From: Silene conica
Taxonomy: Eukaryota > Streptophyta > Magnoliopsida > Caryophyllales > Caryophyllaceae
DNA length: 64,000 nucleotides
NCBI GenBank assembly: GCA_029255685.2
Contig: CM055316.2
Location: forward strand, 79,482,861-79,546,860
Direction: 5' to 3'
This document shows, piece after piece, positions 20,340 through 31,411 of this stretch. A program made the position numbers and the translations under genes. The stretch's first letter is position 1. Every line of letters begins with the position of its first letter. Below the pieces are notes generated by a model that saw only the letters and a list, made by a program, of their open reading frames with translations, made no database searches and was not told where the DNA came from.

Positions 20340-20790
20340 CATTGATCACAATTAATCTCACCTTTTCACCGTCTATTTTATCGTAGATTTTTCACATATA
20401 TAATAAGAATGTTTTTTTTTTTAATTTGATGACGAGGGAACCCGCAGCCGCTACCTTTGGTGCGCACTGGGTAAACCCTCGGGTATACGTGATAGCCTGC
20501 AAACCACGTATACCAGGTAAGCCACCCGAGGGTGACAGGCTCGAAGTCTATTCAGGCATGGACTCGGGCCAAGAATGCTCCACAAGATTTTGCTCTTGAA
20601 CCCGGGTCTCTTGGGAATTTCACCCAAGTTTTAACCACTAGACTCCACCCGTGCGGACAATAATAAGAATGTTTTTATGTTACACTATTGTTTGTTTAAT
20701 TTTCATATATTAAACTCATGATTTTGTGTTCATGAGATCGACCAAATTAATGTAATAATAATAAACTTGTGACGGAAAGGAAGGAGACCT
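20340..20790 (+). pseudogene. Relic H: decayed 5' part of a defensin-like gene
   Basis: Outside an inserted SINE, 20340-20399 and 20660-20760 align with the leader intron of gene G (from about 18460), including ttttcatatattaaactc and gtgttcatgagatcgacc. No signal-peptide or mature-peptide exon follows. It is best read as an eighth family member that has lost its coding exons. Confidence 0.65.
20400..20676 (-). mobile_element. Full-length tRNA-derived SINE with 17-bp TSD
   Basis: The element (20417-20659) reads on the - strand. A tRNA-like head with GTCTAGTGGTTAAAAC and GACCCGGGTTCAAG is followed by a body, GGTAGCGGCTGCGGGTTCCC, and a T-tract on the + strand (A tail on the element strand). 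ATAATAAGAATGTTTTT flanks it at 20400-20416 and 20660-20676. It interrupts relic H. Confidence 0.85.
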
Positions 20791-20927
20791 TGTAAATAAC
20801 AATCTAATTTATATACTTAAATTTATCACGAGAATATCTTATTAATCTTTTCATATTCGGTTTCGGCACATGTTAAAAAACCATTTATCGTATCTACCAA
20901 CAAAAGAGACTTGTCGAAACCAATATA

Positions 20928-21150
20928 GGGGTTATTTGGTTGACACCTTAAAAACACATTAATTGCAAAATCACATTTACAAAAATATGTCTTGTTTGGT
21001 TAATATATATTTTTTGGAAAATTGGGAAATTAGAAGTTCTAGGAACTTATTCACATGAAATTTAATTTCTACATGGGCAACCAAACACCTGCGCGTCGAA
21101 GAATTCACCAGGCAAATTAAATTCCTTGATCAACCAAACTACTCCTTTTA
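20928..21150. mobile_element. Tourist/hAT-like MITE upstream of galactokinase
   Basis: GGGGTTATTTGGTTGAC at the left faces GATCAACCAAACTACTCC at the right, an inverted-repeat pair also seen at 33309-33599, 37955-38249 and 43514-43813. The element ends about 380 bp before the galactokinase start codon. No target duplication is clear. Confidence 0.55.
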
Positions 21151-21528
21151 CACGACAATATTTATCACAAGCTTATAAAAGAAGACAAATCATTTGTTTC
21201 GAGACTTATTGAACGACTATTTATACCTCTCACATACTCAACTGTCATGGATAAGGGATAAATTCAGGAGTTGTGTCAAATCAAACGTCTCTACCTCTCC
21301 CACAATTTTAGCTTAATTTAATAAAACTCTTAATCTTAATTGATTAATCCTAATTTTGCTTAAGATCAATTATTAACTAATTTTCCACCGAGTTAATCGC
21401 ATTAATTACGAATTAAAATTCCCTAATTAATCCTATTTCTCTCTCTTCCAAATCCTTAAAATCAACGAAATTCTTAGTTTTTCCGCCATTGTTGCACCTC
21501 GAACAAGAAGCTCCACCGCGAAGAATTA

Positions 21529-24500
21529 ATGGCGAAACACGAAGATCAACCTGTTCCGATTTACTCTTCTCTTGACGCTGTTTATGGCGATGGTTCACAG
21601 CTTGATGAAGCCAAAATTCGGTTCGATAAAATCAAATCTAAGTTTACTGACGTTTTTTCGAATCCTCCTGACGTTTTCGCTCGTTCTCCAGGTAATTTTA
21701 GATCGTTTTGATTGATTTTTTTTATCGATGAATTTTATGTTCCTAAACTAGTTCGGTTTGATCGTGTTTTGGTACTCGTGTGTGTTATGATCGTTTATTT
21801 ATCTTTGATTTTGGTATCGTAGTTACGAAAACGACCTAAATTGTACTCGTAATCAGTTAGTCTTGTATGAAACGGTTCCACGAAGATGTGTAGAACGAAT
21901 CCATAAAAAAGCGGTTAGACGGAGTTTTTGTATGAGACGGTTTTATACGAGAATTTGAAAGGCAATTAGTGTCGTGTGAGACTGTTTTACGATAATGTTG
22001 TGTAAAACGGATCCATAATCACCTAAATTTAGAAATAGAAAGCATAACTTAATTGAAAAAGTGGTTAGCGGTTAGCAAAAAGCTGTTTACGTTGTGGGAG
22101 GCGGTTTTATACAAGAATTTGAGAAGCAATTAGTCTCGTGTGAGGCTCTTTTAGGATAATTTTGTGTAAAACGGATCCTTAATCTGTTTAATCACCTATA
22201 TTTGTTAAGATATTAATTGAATTGAAATAGTGGTTTGTGATTAGCAAAATCTGTGACACAGTGTCTTGTGTGACCGAGTGAGACGGTTTTATACAAGAAT
22301 TTAAGATTAGTGAGTTTTAAAAATGGAAAGGTTGTAAGGTAGTAAATAAACTCCCTTTGTCCGCGCTTTTAAGGAATAAAATAGGTAAATAAATGATGGC
22401 AGAATATTTTAAATTTTTATGTGAATATGTGATTGATTTGGGAATGCAATTATGCATACTGTATTACTCCGTATTTGGTTGTAGATTGCGATGATGATGG
22501 GGTATATGTTGTGTCTGTGTTTCAGGAAGGGTGAATTTGATAGGAGAACACATTGATTATGAGGGTTACTCTGTATTGCCAATGGCGATACGACAGGATA
22601 CAATAGTTGCAATTCGGAAGAGGGGTGCAGGCGAGGAGAAAGTGCTTCGGATTGCGAATTTGAATGATGGAAAGTATTCGATGTGTACATATTCTGCTGA
22701 TCCGAACCAGGAACTTGACTTGAAGAATCTAAAATGGGGTCACTATTTCATTTGTGGATACAAAGGATTCTATGAATTTGTGAAGTCGAAAGGTGTAAAT
22801 GTTGGTGAACCAGTAGGACTGGATGTTCTTGTTGATGGAACAGTTCCCACTGGTTCAGGGTTGTCGAGTTCTGCTGCCTTTGTGTGCTCGGCTACCATTG
22901 GTATAATGGCAGCTTTCGGGGTGAATTTCCCGAAGAAAGAAATTGCGCAGCTCACTTGCGAATGTGAGCGTCATATTGGAACACAGTCTGGTGGAATGGA
23001 TCAGGCAATATCTGTAATGGCCCAAACTGGATTTGCAGAGTTGATAGATTTTAATCCTATTCGTGCGACTGATGTTAAACTTCCTGCTGGGGGATCTTTC
23101 GTCATTGCACACTCATTGGCAGAATCCCAGAAAGCTGTCACTGCTGCCACAAATTACAACAACCGTGTTGTTGAATGCAGACTTGCTGCTGTAAGTGTCA
23201 TCTGCTTCTATGTTCTTTGGTGCAAAACGAAATGCTGCCCCTTTCGTTTCCTTTATCTTGTTTCAACTCATTTGCATAGTTCTTTCTCCTTGCAAACTTC
23301 CTCTACTGAAATTTTTTGGACTATAATTTGAGGAGTTTACACAATCATATTTTATGTAAATGTCGAAATCCTTTTGTTAATGCATTCACTCTTAACATTG
23401 CAGATTGTTTTAGGCATTAAGCTTGGAATGAACCTAAGTGATGCAATCTCGAAGGTCAAAACTCTTTCAGATGTTGAAGGACTATGTGTGTCTTTTGCAG
23501 GAACTCGTGACTCTACTGATCCTGTCCTAGCTGTAAAGGTATTTCCTACATAATATATTATCCTGCTAATAAATGGTGTGCCTGGACAATTGATTCAAAG
23601 TTGAAACTAAACATCCCTTCATTATAATTCATAGTTTCATCCTTTAGATACAGAAGGAGCTGGCATCTTTTTCATTCACTTTCTATGCAATGGTTCGGTT
23701 GTCACATATGCGTGGTTATTCATAATTTATGAATAAACGTTATCTTCTTATGGTTCCTGGAAAAACTTTTCTGTGACTTGAGCACTCAATTGATTCAACT
23801 ACCTTACCTTGTTTCTTCAGGAACACTTGAAAGAGGAACCATATACAGTTGAAGATATTCAGGCTGTTACGAAAGAAAGTTTACAGTCCATTTTCAGTGA
23901 CTCCCCCACTTCTTTGGATGTATTGAAGGCGGCCAAACATTATAAGTTGCATCAGGTAGAGCACTTTTGAAGGGTCTGACTTGCTGTGTTTGCTTAAAGT
24001 TAAATTTGTGGCTTTTAGACTATATTTGACATACTAATTCCAATCTCTGAATGAAATTTATGTATCTTCTGGTTCTTGTGTAAGTGTTTTGACGATGTTT
24101 TTAAACGACAATACCCCGCTTAAAAACTCTAGCAAGACGTTCATCCTGTGTAACACGGATAATTAATTATATATGGAACTTGTTTGATGTGTTATTTGCA
24201 CTTTTTGGTACCTTTTTTTCCTCTTCTCTATTACTGCCATATACCCTCCTGTCCTGAAGCATATCCGTCGCAAGCTTGTAACGGGTCAAATATTACCCAC
24301 TTGGATTTATTAATAACTCCTGTTCAGAGTATGACATATTCTCTACTTTTTTCCCAGAGGGCAGCTCATGTCTATTCTGAGGCCAAGAGAGTGCATGCTT
24401 TCAAGAATACAGTGTCGTCAAATTTAAGGTTAGACTTTCTTTAAAATCAGCTTATCAATTTGAAAATTTCTGCACTTGTATGTTGTAATCGTGCTTAAAC

Positions 24501-25649
24501 CTGCTTGTGCAGCTGATTTTGTTTTTGTTTAAGATGAGATGAATTGTATATGATAAAATCCATCTCTCTTTAAAACTAGCTGGATTTTTTTTGATCTTTG
24601 GAGCGAATGTGATCCTTACAATTAGTCATTGTTTCCATTGCAGTGACGAGGATATGCTTAAGAAACTTGGTGATCTTATGAATGATAGTCATTACAGCTG
24701 CAGTGTTCTTTTCGAATGCAGGTATCAATCAATTCTGTCTTCCCAAATGATTTAATAACTTTCCTCGTATAGATTATATATGTTTGTTCAAGCCATCCGT
24801 GTACAAACAATTACAGCGGTTAGTCGGTTACTAATGTATGATGATAATCAAATGCTGAGTATAGGTGTATAGTTGGGACTATTCCCAGGAATAGCTACTC
24901 TTTCAAGTTTTCCGTCTCCATTTAATAAAAGAAACTTAAAATCACTCTGACGATGGAGATGCAGAAACTTTGAATCAGAATGCTAATTAATACCTTCAAG
25001 AAGAGCACTTGAAATCCACTCATTTATGTGCGTGTTTTTACTCTAGGTTGCCTAATTTGATATAAATACGGAACATCCAGCTCATGATACGCCTGTTGCT
25101 TATATATAGATTTGTACCAATCACCGTGATAAAATAAACTTGAACTGTATAATTAACTCAATTTCTGGCTGGTTAATGTTACTTAGAAATAGTTTTGCGA
25201 GTGAATTGACTTCTCTTTTCAAATCATGCACATGCTGTTAAGAAGTGTTGCTTCTTGTGTCTTAATTACGGTGGTGATTGTCAATGTAGTTGTCCCGAGT
25301 TAGAAGAGCTTGTCAAGATTGCCCGTGAAAAAGGTGCTTTAGGAGCAAGGCTCACCGGTGCTGGATGGGGTGGATGTACTGTTTCGTTGGTTAAAGAAAG
25401 CATAGTACCTCAATTTATCCTCGATTTAAAGGTACGTCCTTAAGTTCTAACTAAATATATTAAATTTAGAAGTTCTAATCAGAGATTGCATAATTTTAGC
25501 CAACAATTTTATAATTTTTTTTATATTCCTTGTCGCAGGAGCACTTCTATCGATCTAGGATCGACAAAGGTGTAATCAATAACAATGATCTAGGTCTATA
25601 TGTCTTCGCTTCCAAGCCCTCGAGTGGTGCAGCTATCTTCAAATTTTAG
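21529..25649 (+). CDS. GALK: Galactokinase
   Basis: Catalyses ATP-dependent phosphorylation of D-galactose to galactose-1-phosphate in the cytosol, the first step of galactose salvage. Eight exons (21529-21691, 22526-23190, 23404-23538, 23821-23955, 24358-24428, 24644-24721, 25290-25431, 25539-25649) give 1500 nt and 499 residues, close to the usual plant length. All three galactokinase/GHMP motifs are present: [12 protein letters not shown] (from residue 55) for sugar binding, PTGSGLSSS (about 162-170) for the ATP loop and [12 protein letters not shown] (434-445). All introns are GT-AG and all junctions keep frame. The N terminus ([10 protein letters not shown]) matches plant galactokinases, supporting the ATG at 21529. 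No lesions. The second exon runs open past its donor to 23331, which is read-through. Confidence 0.97.
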
Positions 25650-26160
25650 TCTCTCCGGCCTATATCGTTAGTTTTTTCTTTCGTCCAGGCCTCCACATTA
25701 TGTTTGCAAGTATTCAAATACTCCGTAATGAATAAATTGAGGTTTTATTTATATCTATACTCGTATTTACAAAAATTTACTATTAACATTAAATTTGTAT
25801 GTAGTCGTGTTAGATAGTCTTATAAAACCCATTTGTATTCAAGTTTGGGTGATAAACGCTGGTTTTGTATTCAAGTTTGGGTGATAAACGCGGCCACCAC
25901 GCCGGTATACTCAAACACCTTCATGGCTTCATCCATGTATCGCCTCAATCGGCAGGCAACAACTGTAATTGCGTGCATGTTTAAATTACGGATCAATTGC
26001 ATCAGATTCTGTTATATGAGTTGCATTGTATATATACTAGTGAATTTCACCCAAATTTAAAGCACTGAATTCATTATTTTGCGTGAATGTAATTATATTT
26101 TCCGTCCAAGCAAGCTCTTTGTTACAAAAATTTAAAACGAAAGGGTTCAAACCTAAAACT
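25650..26160. other. Galactokinase 3' flank with short duplication and gene-like fragment
   Basis: A 28-bp unit containing ttcaagtttgggtgataaa occurs twice (25832 and 25862). On the - strand 25871-25978 is open for 35 codons with RYMDEAMKVFEYTG, which looks protein-like and vaguely resembles a helical repeat (for example PPR). It is too short to assign, and could be a captured fragment or chance. Confidence 0.35.
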
Positions 26161-26165
26161 CCTAT

Positions 26166-26424
26166 TATTAAATATTGAGATTGGGAAAGATTGTATTATT
26201 ATTGCCTCTGCAAACTTAAGCATACAAGGTATATATACAAAGTACATATAAAGCTAGATAAGGAAAACTATATGCAAATATACAGTGCCTTTGATTATTG
26301 CCATATATGGAATGAATAATATAATATCTTATTCTAGCAAATCTCCCATATAACGGCTATGAGGATGGCGTTGGACTTGGGCCAGATTTGGTCTGCCTTT
26401 GTGGACCGAGAGAAGGTGTTGTTA
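26166..26424 (-). repeat. Copia 3' LTR
   Basis: 259 bp, beginning TATTAAATATTGAG and ending GTGTTGTTA on the + strand. It is about 98% identical to the copy at 31149-31406. Confidence 0.93.
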
Positions 26425-26456
26425 CACCCCCCCCCCCCCCCCCCCCCCCCCCGCAG
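26425..26456 (-). other. Copia polypurine tract expanded to 26 G
   Basis: On the - strand a run of 26 guanines (C on +, 26427-26452) abuts the 3' LTR at the place where the plus-strand priming polypurine tract belongs. Such a long pure run is unusual and prone to slippage in vivo and in sequencing. Confidence 0.7.
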
Positions 26457-28250
26457 CAAGTTGGAGCGTGGAGGAACGAGGTGCCCAACTTGGAGAGTAA
26501 GTCTGTGAACGAGGTACGACCCAAAGCTTTTGTAAAAATGTCAGCCAGTTGACTCTTGGTATGGACATAGCTTGGTTGAATTGTACCTTTGAGGACTTCG
26601 TCTCGAATAAAATGACAGTCAACTTCAATGTGTTTGGTTCTCTCGTGAAAAACCGGGTTGCGAATAATATGAAGCGCGGATAGACTATCGCACATAAGGG
26701 GATGGGCCATGAGTTGGTGATGCCGAGGGAACCGAATAGACCTTTGAGTCAAAGTAGTTCACACGTTGTATAAGCGATGGCGCGGTATTCTGCCTCGGCG
26801 GATGACCGAGAGACGGTTTGTTGCTTCTTTGTTTTCCAGGAAATGGGAGAGTCACCAAGAAAAATAATATACGCGCTGAGGGACCGTCGACTTTTGGGGC
26901 AACTGGCATAGTTGGCGTCACAGTAGGCCCTTAGTTGTAGGGGACTAGTAGAGCTTAGAAAAATACCTTGCCCTGGTTGAGTTTTGAGATACCGGACAGC
27001 TTGTAAGGCGGCGCTCCAATGGTCGGTATTCGGGGCGTGCATGAATTGTGCAAGAATATGAACACAATAGGTTAGCTCGGGGCGTGTAATGGTAAGATAG
27101 ACAAGGCGCCCAACGAGGCGGCGGTACGGTTGCGGGTCGGACAGCGGTGTGGCGGTGGAGATCGCAAGTTGATGATTGGGTTCAATGGGAACGTGCTGAG
27201 GCTTGGATCCGAGCAGTCCAGACTCTGTCAATATATCCAAAGCATACTTCCGTTGGGAGATGAAAATACCCGTGGAGTTGCGCGCGATTTCGAGCCCCAA
27301 GAAGTATTTGAGAGGCCCAAGATCTTTCATATGGAAACATGTACCAATATAGTCTTTGAAACGGCGGATTTTGTCGGTGTTGTTGCCACAAATAACAAGA
27401 TCGTCGACGTATATGAGCACATGGATCTCGGTTTGCGATTGTTGGTAAGTGAATAAAGAATGGCCATAAGCATTTTGCTTAAAACCGTAGCGTGTGAGGG
27501 CTGTGGCTAATTTGGAGTACCAACAGCGGGGTGCTTGGCGGAGACCGTATAGAGATTTGCGAAGGCGACACACTTGCCCTTCTTTGTTTTTGTCGAACCC
27601 GGGCGGTATCTTCATGTAGACTTCTTCGGTGAGATCGCCATGTAAGAAAGCATTGTGAACATCCATTTGGTGGAGTTCCCAATTCTTTACGGCCGCGATG
27701 GCGAGAAGAGTACGGACGGTTACGAGCTTAATGGTGGGGGCAAAAGTTTCATTGTAATCAACGCCCTCGATTTGGCGATTCCCCATGATAACCAAGCGGG
27801 CTTTGTATCGTTCGATGGACCCATCTGCGTGATATTTGATCTTGTAGACCCATTTGCATCCGATAGCCTTTTCGCCTTTTGGTAACATTTGAAGGGTCCA
27901 TGTTTGGTTAGACTCGAGAGCAGCGAGCTCTTTTTGCATAGCGGTTCGCCATTCGGGTACCTGCATCGCGGAAAGAAAAGTAGTAGGCTCGTGATGTTGA
28001 GTCACGGCCGCAAGAAAATTACGGTGTTTGGAGGAAAACTTATCACAATTAATTTGTTTGGAGATAGGAAAAGACGTATCGGAGGTGACGGCGGATGTGG
28101 CGGGAGCGTGATGTGACGGTCGAGTAGTTTGTTGTACGTAACCACGAAGACGCGAGCTGGGAATTTTGGGTCGGTGGCCCCGGCCCATTTCCGTTTGATG
28201 GGTTGAGGAAATGGGAACTTCAGGTGTGTTGGTAACATTGGTACGGTATT
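26457..28250 (-). pseudogene. Copia reverse transcriptase-RNase H, frameshifted
   Basis: The main frame (26749-28188) contains the copia RT start (WRTAMQKELAALE), the catalytic YVDD box within LIYVDDLVICG, and RNase H residues up to SSAEAEYRAIA. The frame then shifts near 26750, and the RNase H tail ([13 protein letters not shown]) continues in another frame. Upstream, the join to the integrase region also needs a frame change near 28190-28250. The enzyme would copy the element RNA; as it stands no full product can be made. Confidence 0.9.
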
Positions 28251-28388
28251 GGTTGGGCCAGGCGTGTCAGTCTCGTGTAGTGGACTGTTAGGAAGTCTAG
28301 AAGGGGGAATGGAGTCAACTGTTGGGCCAGAAGTGGGGTTCTCAGGACTTCTATGAAGTCCAGTAGGAGAAGAGGCTATGGTCGTGGG

Positions 28389-30240
28389 CTAAGATGAAGG
28401 AGTTGGGCCAAAATGAACCTCGCAGCTTGGGCCTGAAGGATTAGGCCGTGGCTGAGAAGGTTGGTCTGTGGTCGTGGGCGTAGAGTCAGACGATAGGGGG
28501 TCGTGGTGGAGCCGGGTCGTGGATGGTGGGTGGAGGAGGTCACCGGAGAGAATGTCATCGGAGGGGGTGTCGGGGTGGTGAGTGTCGTGAAGGTGAAGAG
28601 AATGATATGGAAAATTGTTTTCGAGAAACACGACATCTCTAGAATCAAAGTATGAGCCCGAGTCAAGGTCGTAAAGATGCCATCCTTTCTTACCGAAAGG
28701 ATAGCCTAAAAAAACACATTTGCGACTTTTGGAAGCAAATTTATCGCGTGTGCGATTAAGCGTCTTAGCATAGCATAGACAACCAAAAGTGCGTAAATAA
28801 GTGAGGTCGGGTTTGGTATTGTAAAGCATCTCGTATGGGCTTATGCCATTGAGTAATTTGGATGGTGTTCTATTGATAACATGGACTGCCGTTAGGACAG
28901 ACTCACCCCAAAAATGAAGAGGTAGTTTGCCTTGAAAAAGTAAGGCCCGAGCAACATTTAAAATGTGGCGATGTTTACGTTCTACCCGGCCGTTTTGTTG
29001 AGGGGTGTCGACATTAGAGGTTTGATGAAGCATACCATTAGTGGTGAAATACGGGGTAAGACACGTGAATTCTGTCCCGTTATCACTTCGAAGAATTTTA
29101 ACCTTTTTGTCATATTGACGTTCAACCATAGCAAAAAAATTTAAAAGTTTGTGACTAGTGTCACTTTTACGACGTAATAAATAGATCCAAGTGGACCGAG
29201 AAAAGTCATCAACGATGGTTAAAAAATAACGGGAACCACAAGAACTAGTTTCGGTGTAGGGTCCCCATAGGTCACAATGAATTAAATCAAACGGGTGTGC
29301 GGCTTTATTCGTACTTAAAGAAAACTGCGTGCGAGTTTGTTTTGCGCGCAAACAAATGTCACAAGTCCGACTATGAAAAGAACTAGAAATTCGAGTGGAA
29401 TTAAAAAACGGTAAATAAATATTAATGTCGGTGGAAGGGTGCCCCAACCTTCGATGCCATAGTTCGGTTTGGTCAGGGAGTCCCACCGTGTATGCCCTAG
29501 CTTCATGATTCCGCACACCTCTTAGAAAATAGAGACCGTCACGTTGCTCACCCGCACCAATCACCGTCCTCGAGATACGGTCCTGAATAAGACAAAGTGT
29601 GTGAGTAAAATGAATAGTTAAAGTGTCATCACGGAGTAAGCATGAAACCGAAATCAAATTGCAATTGAGATTAGAAGCAAACAACACGTCTTTGAGGATT
29701 AGTTGTGAACTTAAATGTATATCCCCTGCCTTTGTAGCAAGGGTAAGATCCCCATTAGGAAGCCCGACCGAGCATGGGTCGATGTTTCGAATATTAGTAA
29801 AATGTGAAATAGTTCCTGACATATGACGAGATGCGCCAGTATCAATTATCCAAGATAAAGAAGAGATATTACCAGAGAGACGATCATCGGTCGAGTTGCG
29901 GTTCTGCCATAATTGACACAGTTCCTGTGCCTCTGCCGGAGTGAGTTTAGTGAGATCAAGAGAGGAAGACTCAGAGGCAGCAGCTCCAGAAACCACCGTC
30001 GAGGGTCCACCTGTCACAGCGTGGGCACGGACAGTCGTCCTAGTGGCAGTCGAGGTAGTTCCCCCTCCCCCCCGTGAGCGAGTGTCGGGAACAACCACTG
30101 TCGTGGACTGGCTGTCACGAGGCAGATATATACGATCCAGTGGTCTATCGCCCCACCATTCCGGGAAATTACCGGTGACCCGAAAGCAAGTGGTTATGTG
30201 GCCAGAACGGTTACAGGCAGAGCAATGCGGCCTATTGGAG
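28389..30240 (-). pseudogene. Copia zinc knuckle, protease and integrase region
   Basis: In order: a CCHC knuckle (CNRSGHITTC, near 30200), aspartic protease with DTGAS within WIIDTGASRHMSG, the GAG-pre-integrase HHCC site (LWHRRLGHPS, then CDICLRAKQ) and the integrase core (HCDLWGPY, FLTIVDDFSR, the second D/E region around NGTEF). A stop codon ends the frame just after FGPTPSS at 28389, before the RT region. Confidence 0.9.
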
Positions 30241-31086
30241 TCGGTCTGTTTGGTAGTGCGACTGTCGGGACGTTATCACGGCTATTATCGCGGGTATTAG
30301 GACGCGGGTAAACATAGTGGCATAGGCCATAGGTTCGGGAGCAGAAACAGATTTGGGCTGAGTTAGCGTGCGAACGCCTTCCTCTTGTTTGAGACGATTA
30401 TAAATGTGATTAAGGGAGGGAAGGGGTTCAGTGCCAATGATATGAGTTCTAGCAACCGAGAAGCGAGAATCTAAACCCATAAGAAATTGACGAATACGCT
30501 TTCTATTACGACGATTAACAAGAGTACCAGAAATATTACACTTACATCCCAGACAGTCACAAGAAGGTGTAGAATCGGCTTCGGCAAGATCGTCCCAGAG
30601 CTTCTTAAAACGGCCATAATAAGCCATAATTGTTTCCGAGGGGCCTTGTTTGCAGGCTGTTATGTCCGCGTCGAGTTCATAAAGGCGAGCTTCATTCACC
30701 TGAGCGAAGCGTGCCCGGAGGTCATCCCAAAGTGGTTTAACCTCGTCACGATAGGAGATCGTAGAGCGGAGATCTTTCTCAATGGAATTGAGAATCCAAG
30801 AGACGACCATGGCATTCACAGAATACCAATGGCCAATATCATCAGAGTCGGGATCGGGTTTAGGAACGGTGCCGAGAATCAGTTCAAGTTTGTTTTTAGC
30901 CCGGAGCGCAAGACGGAGGGCTTTCGACCATTCTTCAAAATTATCTTCGTTTAGAAGGATATCGGTTATGTGAAGACGGGGATTATCGTTTGTAAAGATC
31001 GTAAGTGGGGTGATTTTTTTCGTTTCAACAGTGGGGTCGATTTTAGGATCGATTTTCGGGTCGGTGTGGGGATCATCACCAGCCAT
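30232..31086 (-). pseudogene. Copia gag, frameshifted before its zinc knuckle
   Basis: 284 codons from ATG at 31086 read as a UBN2-type copia gag capsid (LNEDNFEEWSKALRLALRAK, then MAYYGRFKKLWDDL). The frame is lost near 30300 and ends out of frame, so the knuckle coded just beyond is not translated with it. The start lies 52 bp after the primer-binding site. Confidence 0.88.
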
Positions 31087-31138
31087 GGTGATGGATCGTG
31101 ATGAAGGTCGAAAGAGAAGAAGAAAAAATAAACTTTAT

Positions 31139-31148
31139 TCTGATACCA
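31139..31148 (-). other. Copia primer-binding site
   Basis: On the - strand TGGTATCAGA directly follows the 5' LTR. It is complementary to the 3' end of initiator tRNA-Met, the usual copia primer. Confidence 0.9.
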
Positions 31149-31406
31149 TATTAAATATTGAGATTGGGAAAGATTGTATTATTATTGCCTCTGCAAACTT
31201 AAGCATACAAGGTATATATACAAAGTACATATAAAGCTAGATAAGGAAAACTATATGCAAATATACAATGCCTTTGATTGTTGCCATATATGGAATGAAT
31301 AATTAATATCTTATTCTAGCAAATCTTCCCTATAACGGCTATGAGGATGGCGTTGGACTTGGGCCAGATTTGGTCTGCCTTTGTGGACCGAGAGAAGGTG
31401 TTGTTA
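31149..31406 (-). repeat. Copia 5' LTR
   Basis: 258 bp copy of 26166-26424. Relative to it, it carries four substitutions and lacks one base in the aataatataat stretch. Confidence 0.93.
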
Positions 31407-31411
31407 CCTAT

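Larger units (their letters stand above)
26161..31411 (-). mobile_element. Ty1/copia LTR retrotransposon, nearly full length, defective
   Basis: The element (26166-31406, 5241 bp) is flanked by the 5-bp duplication CCTAT (26161-26165 and 31407-31411). Order on the - strand is 5' LTR, primer site, gag, protease, integrase, reverse transcriptase, RNase H, polypurine tract, 3' LTR. Integrase before RT defines copia. The LTRs differ by about four substitutions and one 1-bp indel, so the insertion is recent. The coding region is broken in at least four places (two or more frameshifts, a stop, a further shift in RNase H), so it cannot move on its own. It lies about 0.5 kb beyond the galactokinase stop codon and does not interrupt any gene. 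Confidence 0.95.

Noticed and set aside
23191-23331. Extension of galactokinase exon 2 to 23331
   Set aside because: A good donor (GTAAGT) at 23191 and an in-frame conserved exon from 23404 show it to be intron read-through.
26422-26752. Gly-run ORFs over the poly-C tract as coding sequence
   Set aside because: The run is the retrotransposon polypurine tract; the glycine string is just translation of poly-G.
27130-27456. + strand ORFs of 75-155 codons inside the copia element (27130, 29941, 30487)
   Set aside because: Antisense to recognisable pol and gag reading frames.
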